Shown here: positions 8,578 to 15,861 of the stretch, piece by piece
Layout: each line of letters opens with the position of its first letter
Position numbering within the stretch: position 1 is the first letter of the stretch
Assembly: GCA_947474065.1 (NCBI GenBank)
Contig: CANJHD010000020.1
Span: 1-39,059 of the forward strand
Source: Planctomycetaceae bacterium
GTDB lineage: Bacteria; Planctomycetota; Phycisphaerae; Phycisphaerales; SM1A02
Reading direction: 5' to 3'
Length of the DNA stretch: 39,059 bases
Position numbers and translations under genes: made by a program
The notes under the pieces: generated by a model
What the model was told of the DNA's origin: nothing
Databases searched by the model: none
Seen by the model: only the letters and a program-made list of their open reading frames with translations

Positions 8578-9909
8578 ATGAATCACGGTAGACGAGCGCC
8601 TTCTATTCGAAGCACGCTTCCACTGACAATGGCTGCGACCGTCGCGCGAATAGGGGTCCCATCAATAATGACCCTAATTTTGGCGCGACTGTTTCGCCCT
8701 GAAATGATCAGTGTCGTAGGGGTATATTTGATGGTAGTAGCGGTTCCATTAGGAATAGCTACTCTTCGACTCGAGGACGCTGTTGTCCTTGCCAAATCGA
8801 ACATTCGCGTTCTTGCCCTAGTCGCATGTTCCACTCGAAGCATAGTTGCTACGTCGATATGCACGTCGATCGCAACTGAGATACTGCGGCACGTATGGCT
8901 TCACGAATTGCCACCGACTGCATGGCTAGCGGCTGGACTGCATATCTTCGGCTTTGGGCTCTGGCGATTACAAAGCGCGTGCTTTCTCTACCAATTGAAA
9001 CTTGGGAAGTGGGCACTGTGTGATGTAGCGGTCGTTGCTTCGCTCGGAGTTCTTCAACTCGTGCTTGCTTGGATTGCAGTCTCGCCAACAAGCCTAATTT
9101 GGGCGCTTCCGCTGTCATACTTTTGTGCACTCATTCTGGTGGCCGAACAAGGGTCGCTACGTTTAGCGACCCAACTAGCTGCACGACGCGCGATATGCGC
9201 CCGGGGATGGAGCAGTGGCCGCAATTTCGCGGTCTATTTGACGCCATACTCCCTCTTGGGCGCCGTCCGAGAAAGGGCTACGATTGGTGTACTGCGATCC
9301 ATATCCCCAGTGGCGCCTGGTCTTTTCTATCAAGCAGACCGCTTGTTAAACATGCCATCATCCGCGGTTACTGGCGCACTTCGCCCGCTCGTGCAACTCC
9401 ATGGGGCGACAGGTAACACCAAGAACCTCCGAGCGCTCGTTTATAGAACCACTCTGCTACTTGCGCCTGCGATCGGTCTGGGTATGGGAGCCATCGGCGG
9501 ATCTGCCGATCTCGTTGTTCGTATCCTCTTTGGTCCAAACTGGACGAGCACAGCCCAATACGTGACGATACTCACGGTTCCCGCTGCCTTACTGGCCATG
9601 ACAAATTGGCTCGACCGCTTATATCACATTGGCAACGGACAGCGCGCAGCCTTTCATGTGGAACTGTTCGGTACGATCACTGTCACGGCAAGTACGGTTA
9701 TTATTGGATTTTTCACAAATTCCGCGCTAAGCGCTGTCACTGCATACTCGGCCTCCATGTCGGTCTACCTTTTAGTTTGGTGGGTTTGGGCACTAAGGCG
9801 CGGAGTCAACACAGCCGAATCAATCCCGCTCGGACTGGTGATCTTGACGGCTTCCATGACTATCGGTTGGTATGCCGGAAATCAATTCCAACAAATTTTA
9901 CATATCTAG
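8578..9909 (+). CDS. Polysaccharide flippase 2 (MOP/Wzx-like)
   Basis: A 443-residue multi-pass membrane protein starting at ATG 8578. It has repeated hydrophobic helices and, near residue 60, the segment GIATLRLEDAVVLAKS, which resembles the LRYExAIVLP signature of oligosaccharide flippases. A conserved-looking LLNMPSSAVTGALRPL segment occurs mid-protein, as in Wzx proteins (family pattern of xxxxPxxAVxxxxxPxxS). Predicted role is export of a lipid-linked glycan unit. It is clearly distinct from flippase 1 in length and sequence, so the locus may assemble two glycans or be a composite of two clusters. Preceding the ATG I see no strong ribosome binding site. Confidence 0.82.
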   Translation: MNHGRRAPSIRSTLPLTMAATVARIGVPSIMTLILARLFRPEMISVVGVYLMVVAVPLGIATLRLEDAVVLAKSNIRVLALVACSTRSIVATSICTSIATEILRHVWLHELPPTAWLAAGLHIFGFGLWRLQSACFLYQLKLGKWALCDVAVVASLGVLQLVLAWIAVSPTSLIWALPLSYFCALILVAEQGSLRLATQLAARRAICARGWSSGRNFAVYLTPYSLLGAVRERATIGVLRSISPVAPGLFYQADRLLNMPSSAVTGALRPLVQLHGATGNTKNLRALVYRTTLLLAPAIGLGMGAIGGSADLVVRILFGPNWTSTAQYVTILTVPAALLAMTNWLDRLYHIGNGQRAAFHVELFGTITVTASTVIIGFFTNSALSAVTAYSASMSVYLLVWWVWALRRGVNTAESIPLGLVILTASMTIGWYAGNQFQQILHI

Positions 9910-10214
9910 CGACTGCTTGGAGAATCAAGTCGAATGCACTCGCTGCATCATTTCAACAACAAGATGTTTCCAAAGCCAGAAATCGGAAACATCTCTGTTG
10001 GACTCGCCTTCAATCATGGTCAACAAAGTTCGACCATAATCACTACTTATCCCCGATAGTACGAACTTGCACAACTACATCCAGCGAAGACCTTGATTGC
10101 AACAACACCGTGTACCTCTAAAAGAGATATGTCCTGTCACAACTGCTGACCAATAATTGGGTATAGATATACCCCTTTTATTACAATAAACAACAAGCGG
10201 GTACTTCAGACCTT
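9910..10214. other. Intergenic region without a gene
   Basis: These 305 bases are relatively A+T-rich and hold no plausible gene. The one structured element is the palindrome at 10159-10174, 40 bases before the next start codon. The region probably contains the promoter of the gene at 10215. Confidence 0.45.
10159..10174. promoter_or_regulatory. Perfect palindrome upstream of the NodB-like gene (operator or hairpin)
   Basis: GGGTATA-GA-TATACCC is a perfect 7-bp inverted repeat with a 2-base centre, followed by CCTTTTATT. Symmetry and position 40 bases before the ATG at 10215 suit a dimeric regulator site; alternatively a shorter stem plus the T-rich tail could terminate transcription from flippase 2. 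Confidence 0.35.
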
Positions 10215-12080
10215 ATGGAAACTCCACTGATTGCCCTTGGCTGGATCTTCACCCTCAACATAGTTCTGCTCTTTTTCTTTAGCAAAGCGTTTTTTTTAGC
10301 ATCAAGCCGACTCGGTTGGCTGATGCTGCTCTCCAATCTCGTGTACGAAGTCATCGAGCGGCGACTGAGGGTTCCCCGACTGGCCGTGGACTTCGTAACT
10401 TGGCTTACATTTTCCATAGCTAGCTCAGTCCTAGGAGGACCTTGGTTCGGTTCTGCCTGCGCCATCACTGGTAGCGCGGCATGGATTGGCGCCCTAGTAG
10501 TGGAACTGCGATGGAGATCCGATTCGCCCGCGACGCAGGATCGACGCACGCGCAGAGTGCCACTACCGATCCCTAGGCTTATCGTCAACATCCGCGGCCC
10601 GGTCCTCGCTAGAAGTAGGCGGCTGTACGACCTCGGGCACTGGCCTGAAGGATGGCATCACGAATTTGAAGTGCTCGTGCTAAACCCCGGCCTAGTGCGA
10701 CCACAACTACCTATGACTGTGTCTGCAGTGTCCGATTCAACATCCGTCGTTGTTGCCATGGCATCTAACGATGCTGCCTGCCCGGAGCCTGGGCAGGCTA
10801 CTACGCACCAATTCACTATCCGTGCCGAAACCGCAGGCACCGGAGGAAACGTGACGGTTTCGGTTTCCCATGGCGACCGGACGTGGCAACGTTCTATGCG
10901 AATAGCTTCGATCATCGCCACGAGTCATGTTCAAGTCCGCGGCGCGGAAATCAATCGCTGGAAGTACGGATGCCGGGCTGGGTTTGCGTGGCGTGGCGAC
11001 AACGACCTTTATGACCCCAGTACCTTTCAGTCGCCACAAGGCCTGCGGATCGCTCTTGGCCTTGCGGCCCGCTACCGCATGCCGACCACCATCATGCTTT
11101 CGGCACGGCTCAGTCTGGAGCAAGAAGAGCACCGCGCATTCTGTGAAAAATTCGGATGGGATCGACACAGCGAGGAGGTACCTGATTTCGCGCGCTTCTT
11201 CCATGAGGAAGTCGACATGACGAATGAACAGGAATTCCCGACCACAACTAGCAAACCATTCTCTGCTGAGATTGGTAACCACATGTACCTCCATTACGGA
11301 ACGCATGCTGCGGCAGATCCGGGAAACAACTGGGCGGCTCGTGCGAAGATAGGAGCTGGTAACTACCCATGGATGCGCGCCCATCCCTGCTCTTCCTTCG
11401 AGGAGCAACGGGACAACCTCTTGAAGTGCGCGGAGTCGACACGCCAGCATCTTGGAGTGGAGACAACCTGCTTTGCCATACCCAGCGACGTGTACGACGC
11501 CGACACTTCACGGGCAGTAGAGGCGGCAGGTATCGAGGTGGGTAACGACACCGATACCACCAAGTTCCAGCGACAGGTGCTCTTCCCACCAGAACATCAC
11601 CCGACTGGCTGTGAACGGCTCGCAGAACTCACACGGATGTCTCCGCGTGACCCAGTTACCGCTTCCCAGATAGCAATGTTGAAGTTTTGGATCGGCTTTT
11701 CGCGTCGCAACCGACGCGCCCTCGTCTATCTCGCGCATCACCATCTGTTGATGTATGAGACGAATGCCTGCTTTGACCTAACGTCGGAACTTTTGCGATA
11801 CACCCTCGCGGACACCGAGGGCGATGTTTACGCCGCCACCGTTACTGCTCTTGGTCGTTATTGGCGCGATGTTCTCAGCGTACGAACTCGTTGTGTAAAT
11901 GCGAAGTTTGATGCGCGTGAGATCACCATTTCCAACCAAGGGAGTGAGTCGCGACATGGCCTGCCACTGGTAGTGAGCCTTGGGCGCAACCGGAGCTTTA
12001 TGGTGCTAGTCAACGTTGAAGCAAATGCATCCACGTCACTTAAACTAACGCGTGAATTAAACGTTAGTAATAGATCGTAA
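10215..12080 (+). CDS. Membrane-anchored NodB-like (polysaccharide deacetylase-like) protein, copy 1
   Basis: A 621-residue protein with no name I can assign. Residues about 5-30 and 60-95 are hydrophobic (a membrane hairpin); about 130-235 looks like a beta-sandwich; 250-540 resembles a NodB-type deacetylase barrel; the rest is a small beta-rich tail. Candidate metal and catalytic residues are D262 and D264 in RGDNDLYD and H356/H360 in GNHMYLH, which reproduces the NodB D...H-x3-H pattern. A later LAHHH could supply the barrel-closing histidine. A paralog of almost identical length and order lies at 28366. Landmarks shared by both include the GNNW, SSFxxQRDN and AVEAAGxEV segments. Role inferred: de-N- or de-O-acetylation of a glycan at the membrane. 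The start ATG 10215 immediately precedes the first hydrophobic helix. A run of eight T lies at 10290-10297. Confidence 0.75.
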   Translation: METPLIALGWIFTLNIVLLFFFSKAFFLASSRLGWLMLLSNLVYEVIERRLRVPRLAVDFVTWLTFSIASSVLGGPWFGSACAITGSAAWIGALVVELRWRSDSPATQDRRTRRVPLPIPRLIVNIRGPVLARSRRLYDLGHWPEGWHHEFEVLVLNPGLVRPQLPMTVSAVSDSTSVVVAMASNDAACPEPGQATTHQFTIRAETAGTGGNVTVSVSHGDRTWQRSMRIASIIATSHVQVRGAEINRWKYGCRAGFAWRGDNDLYDPSTFQSPQGLRIALGLAARYRMPTTIMLSARLSLEQEEHRAFCEKFGWDRHSEEVPDFARFFHEEVDMTNEQEFPTTTSKPFSAEIGNHMYLHYGTHAAADPGNNWAARAKIGAGNYPWMRAHPCSSFEEQRDNLLKCAESTRQHLGVETTCFAIPSDVYDADTSRAVEAAGIEVGNDTDTTKFQRQVLFPPEHHPTGCERLAELTRMSPRDPVTASQIAMLKFWIGFSRRNRRALVYLAHHHLLMYETNACFDLTSELLRYTLADTEGDVYAATVTALGRYWRDVLSVRTRCVNAKFDAREITISNQGSESRHGLPLVVSLGRNRSFMVLVNVEANASTSLKLTRELNVSNRS

Positions 12081-12102
12081 ACCAACCACCAACAAGTACC
12101 CT

Positions 12103-13224
12103 TTGAGCCCCACCCCTCCTAATTCAATAGCAACTCTCCCGAAACCACTTGGGGATTCCCTCGGCGGTGGAAAAATACCTGGCTTAGACGGTATGCGAGC
12201 GATTGCAGCCTGGTCCGTAGTGGCGTACCACATGGGTTGCCCGCTCGGTTTAGGATCGCAAGCGGTTGAATTCTTCTTCGTCCTCAGTGGATTTTTAATC
12301 ACATGGTTGCTCCTGAAGGAGGAAGATCTCAACGGCAGGATTTCTCTCCGGGGTTTCTTTGTGCGCCGGTCGCTACGGATCTTTCCGCCGTTTTACGTGT
12401 ACTGGCTAGTGTCTATTGTGGCGATGCTGGTGGCTTCATGGCCGATCCCTTGGGGTGTCATGTGGGCGGCCTTCTTTTACGTCTCTAACTGGTACCACGC
12501 GATTTACGGCCCGGTCAGCAGCCCGGTGAGCCATTGTTGGTCGCTCGGGCTTGAAGAGCAGTATTACCTTTTATGGCCATTAGCATTCGCGGCACTGGCT
12601 ACCCGCAAGCAGTTCCGAATTTGGTCCGTCGGCGCCGTAATCTTATTGATCTGGCTGCGCAGAGCAGAGTGCTTCAGCCATGAGGGAAGTGACGACTACG
12701 TTTACCACGCTCTCGATACACGAGTGGACCAAGTGCTAGTAGGTACGTGGACAGCTATTGCAATTCATCAGGGTGGGCTACGGTGGTTAGCCCGTTGGCT
12801 TGCGTCTAGCCCTTGGCTGATCGCCATAACACTCACGCTACTGGTACTACAGTTTCAGCAAGATGACCGTGGCGACTGGAGAGGGCTGCGCGGACTTGGC
12901 TTCGTGGCCGAATCGGTGCTGTTTATGGTGCTCATCTTGCAGGTGCTCTGTCATAGCCGCTTCTGGCTCGTTCGTTGGCTCGACTGGCGGCTAATGGTGC
13001 ACCTCGGCGCCCTCTCGTATTCAACCTATCTGTGGCACCAGCTCCCTGTCGGTGCGGCGCGGTATCGCCTAATACACCTTGACCCAACCGTGCGCGCGAT
13101 TGTTGTCGTGATTGCGGTCCTAGTGCTCGCCCACCTCTCTTACTACTTCGTGGAGCGCCCCTCGCTGCGCTTGAAGAACAGGATCTCAGGCGGGTCGCAT
13201 CGCCACGAGGCGAAGACCGCGTAA
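12103..13224 (+). CDS. Acyltransferase family 3 (OafA/YrhL-like O-acetyltransferase)
   Basis: A 373-residue integral membrane protein of the acyltransferase 3 family. The N-terminal signature is PGLDGMRAIAAWSVVAYH, followed by VEFFFVLSGFLITWLL and an FVRRSLRIFPPFYVYW segment; about ten hydrophobic helices follow. Members transfer acetyl or other acyl groups to cell-surface sugars, drawing on cytoplasmic acyl-CoA. The best start is TTG 12103, since the only nearby ATG (about 12193) would cut through the signature motif. It begins 22 bases after the NodB-like gene, suggesting co-transcription; acetylation and deacetylation activities side by side are plausible for glycan tailoring. Confidence 0.92.
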   Translation: MSPTPPNSIATLPKPLGDSLGGGKIPGLDGMRAIAAWSVVAYHMGCPLGLGSQAVEFFFVLSGFLITWLLLKEEDLNGRISLRGFFVRRSLRIFPPFYVYWLVSIVAMLVASWPIPWGVMWAAFFYVSNWYHAIYGPVSSPVSHCWSLGLEEQYYLLWPLAFAALATRKQFRIWSVGAVILLIWLRRAECFSHEGSDDYVYHALDTRVDQVLVGTWTAIAIHQGGLRWLARWLASSPWLIAITLTLLVLQFQQDDRGDWRGLRGLGFVAESVLFMVLILQVLCHSRFWLVRWLDWRLMVHLGALSYSTYLWHQLPVGAARYRLIHLDPTVRAIVVVIAVLVLAHLSYYFVERPSLRLKNRISGGSHRHEAKTA

Positions 13225-13333
13225 GAATTCCTCGATAGCACTGCGGTATTCTGTCCAACCATCGGATAGCCGATGAGCACCGTATCAAACGTACTTCCTC
13301 ACAGTATTCAAACAAGGGCACGAGTTCGCAATA

Positions 13334-14539
13334 ATGGCATCAGGGAAAGTATTACTGACCGACGGTCGCGCCAAGTCGGCGCTCGCCGCCGCGCGCGCCT
13401 TAGCGCGACGCGGCTTGGCGGTTCACGTAGCCTCAGAAACACGCCTAGCCTTAACCTTCTGGTCACTCGCCCCCGTGGCGCGGCATGTTCTCCCATCGTC
13501 CAGAAACAATCCAAGGGGCTTCGTAGAAGCGATCGTTGCCTTGCACCGGCGAGAGAAGTTCAATGCAATCATTCCTGTGTCCGACTATGACATCGCCGCG
13601 CTTTTGACCCAAGAGCACATCTGGTGCGCCGAAGGGTTGCCAATGGCACTTCCCGACCGAAAAAATTTCGAGGCGGCCCGGGATAAGAGTCGGATGATGA
13701 AATGCTCTATGCGTGCTGGCGTGCCGTGCCCAGAAACATGGTTTCCAGAAGACAATTCGATAGAGAGTATTCAGCGTAGCGCCAAGTATCCGCTGCTCAT
13801 CAAGCCAAACATTAGCGATGGCGCTCGTGGTATCACACTTGTGGAGCGAGCTGAAGATTTGGTACCCACATATGAACGAATCGTGGAACGCTGGGGACCT
13901 TCTCACCTTCAAGAGTGGATTCCGGAAGGCGGAGACCAACTGAAAGCGGACGTGGTCGTTGGTCCAAACGGACAGATCTTGGTTAACTTCGTCTGTAAAA
14001 AGATTCGCTACTTTCCTGTGAAGGGTGGTTCTAGCACACTGATTGTCTCGATTCTGGACGAGAAAATCCGCGAAGGTGTAGCCAAACTTGTCGCAGAGAT
14101 GGGTTGGTTTGGCTTCGCCGACTTTGACTTCATTGTCGACCCGCGCGACGGGGTTGCGAAGCTTATGGAATGTAATCCCCGCTTCCCGGAATCACTTGCG
14201 GTCAACATCTTCGCTGGCGCCGACTTCCCATGGGCAATGTTCCAGTTGGCAAGTACCGGTCGTGCCGATCTCGCACCAGACTACATCGATGGGCGCTTTG
14301 CTCGATTCTTGGTCGGGGATGTTATGTGGTTCTTAAACTCAAACAAGCGCTGGTCTGCCACACCGAGCTTCTTTAAGTTCTTTGGCAAAGATCTAACCTA
14401 CTACGTTGAAAAATTGAATGACCCCGGTCCGGTCGCGTGCTACTTCATTGAGGCACTACTCACCATCGTGTCACCACGCCGTATGGCGTACCGTTTCGGT
14501 CGAGGATTTAATCGTCGGAGTTCTTCTAGCAACAACTGA
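13334..14539 (+). CDS. ATP-grasp carboxylate-amine ligase-like protein
   Basis: A 401-residue ATP-grasp protein. The N-terminal domain (VLLTDGRAKSALAAARALARRG) resembles the pre-ATP-grasp fold. The central ATP-binding region has YPLLIKPNISDGARGI and LQEWIPEGGDQL, and the metal-binding part includes GWFGFADFDFIVDP and the terminal MECNPRFPES motif, all as in carbamoyl-phosphate synthase-like ligases. Such enzymes join a carboxylate to an amine or other nucleophile through an acyl-phosphate. In this setting it might attach an amino acid or amine to a uronic acid, but that is only inference. It lies between an acyltransferase and a GT4 gene, with six bases to the latter, so it belongs to the same operon. 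Confidence 0.85.
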   Translation: MASGKVLLTDGRAKSALAAARALARRGLAVHVASETRLALTFWSLAPVARHVLPSSRNNPRGFVEAIVALHRREKFNAIIPVSDYDIAALLTQEHIWCAEGLPMALPDRKNFEAARDKSRMMKCSMRAGVPCPETWFPEDNSIESIQRSAKYPLLIKPNISDGARGITLVERAEDLVPTYERIVERWGPSHLQEWIPEGGDQLKADVVVGPNGQILVNFVCKKIRYFPVKGGSSTLIVSILDEKIREGVAKLVAEMGWFGFADFDFIVDPRDGVAKLMECNPRFPESLAVNIFAGADFPWAMFQLASTGRADLAPDYIDGRFARFLVGDVMWFLNSNKRWSATPSFFKFFGKDLTYYVEKLNDPGPVACYFIEALLTIVSPRRMAYRFGRGFNRRSSSSNN

Positions 14540-14545
14540 TTCGTC

Positions 14546-15799
14546 ATGAGGATTCTGGATATTCACCAGTTCTTTGCCGGACCTGAGTCGCCCGGGCCTG
14601 ACCAGCCGCGCGCTTTCGTACGGACACTTGCAGCACGCGGTCACCAGGTGGATGTTCTTGCCTGCGACTTTAATGCCTACAACGAACAAACTGAAACTAC
14701 TGAGCACTGGACAGACCCATCGGGCGGAACCGTAACTGTCCACCGCCTTCCAGCGCCCCGCAATATGCGAGCCAGTTTGCGCAATCGGCTATTGACCTAT
14801 ATGAAATTTGCTTGGGCGGCATGGCGGTACGGTCGCGGTATGCAGCGACCAGATGTTGTGTTGGCTTCAATACAGCCTCTCTTTGCTGGGTACGCGGGAC
14901 TGAAGCTCGCGCGACGATGGAATGTCCCAGTGCTTATTGAAGTCCGTGACCTGTGGCCTGACGCCCTAGTGGCCAAAGGGGCTATCTCGCGACTGCAATC
15001 AGCGCCGCTTGAGCGCCTAGCTCGCAGCCTGTATTTCGGAGCAGACAGGCTAGTAAGTCTCACGCCTGGCATTCGGCGCGAGCTCATCGGCAAAGGTGTC
15101 GACGCTGAAAAAATTGATCTCTTCCCAAACGGCTATCGCGCCCCGGACCTCCACAACACGACCGATAGCCGACTGAGCATTCGCAAGGAATATGGTTGGG
15201 ACGAGAAATTCGTCGCTGTATTCACTGGTGCACACACCGAAGTAACGGCGGTTGATGTCATCGTGCGCGCAGGAGCGTTACTCAAATCGAGACCAGACAT
15301 ACGAATAGATCTATTCGGTGCTGGACAGACCAAATCCAACGCAGTAGCTCTTTCCAAGCAACTGGGGTTGGACAATGTTCACTTTCATGACGCCGTCCCA
15401 AAGTCACGGGTACCGCGCATCCTTGCCGGAGCGGACGTCGCGCTGATGACACTCTTCCAAAGTCCACTCATCCACATCTACTTTGAAAGCAAGTTGATCG
15501 ACTATATGGGAGCTGCCAAGCCAATACTTGCCGCCATGGATGGCCTTCAGGCCACCCTGATCGAGCGCTTGGGTGCGGGTCGAACCGTTCCTAGCCTCGA
15601 TCATGAGGGACTTGCGCGCCTCATCATTGACGCCTGTAACCGTCAGGATGAACTCCAGCCAATGGCCGCGGCGGGTAATGCATTCATCCGAGAACACCTC
15701 GCGCAAGACCTAATACTCGGTCGATACGCCGAACGCTTGGAATCGATGGCGAGTGGGACCACTACCTGTGAACCCGCATGGGATCCTCTTGGTCTGTAA
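14546..15799 (+). CDS. Glycosyltransferase family 4
   Basis: A 417-residue GT-B glycosyltransferase. The N-terminus (MRILDIHQFFAGPESPGPDQPRAF begins the domain; key parts IHQFF, GPDQPR) matches WcaI/WbuB-like GT4 enzymes. The central segment VLIEVRDLWPDALVAKGAI and the C-terminal IHIYFESKLIDYMGAAKPIL block, containing the E-rich nucleotide-sugar site, are diagnostic. It would add a sugar from a nucleotide donor to a lipid-linked intermediate on the cytoplasmic face. The ATG is seven bases after the ATP-grasp stop codon. It is the last gene of the rightward block and converges with the lyase gene. Confidence 0.92.
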   Translation: MRILDIHQFFAGPESPGPDQPRAFVRTLAARGHQVDVLACDFNAYNEQTETTEHWTDPSGGTVTVHRLPAPRNMRASLRNRLLTYMKFAWAAWRYGRGMQRPDVVLASIQPLFAGYAGLKLARRWNVPVLIEVRDLWPDALVAKGAISRLQSAPLERLARSLYFGADRLVSLTPGIRRELIGKGVDAEKIDLFPNGYRAPDLHNTTDSRLSIRKEYGWDEKFVAVFTGAHTEVTAVDVIVRAGALLKSRPDIRIDLFGAGQTKSNAVALSKQLGLDNVHFHDAVPKSRVPRILAGADVALMTLFQSPLIHIYFESKLIDYMGAAKPILAAMDGLQATLIERLGAGRTVPSLDHEGLARLIIDACNRQDELQPMAAAGNAFIREHLAQDLILGRYAERLESMASGTTTCEPAWDPLGL

Positions 15800-15802
15800 A
15801 CC

Positions 15803-15820
15803 GTCTCGTTGTTTAGAGAC
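15803..15820. terminator. Possible bidirectional hairpin between convergent genes
   Basis: GTCTC and GAGAC pair across an 8-base loop in the 62-base gap between two convergent genes. The stem is short and lacks a T-tract on either side, so this is a weak candidate. Confidence 0.25.
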
Positions 15821-15861
15821 ACATACCGCCGCAACCGGACTCCCGTTGATACGCCAGCCAG

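Noticed and set aside
9606-10121. Open frame of 171 codons overlapping the end of flippase 2
   Set aside because: No recognisable motif and mostly within the flippase; the tail beyond it gives no support.
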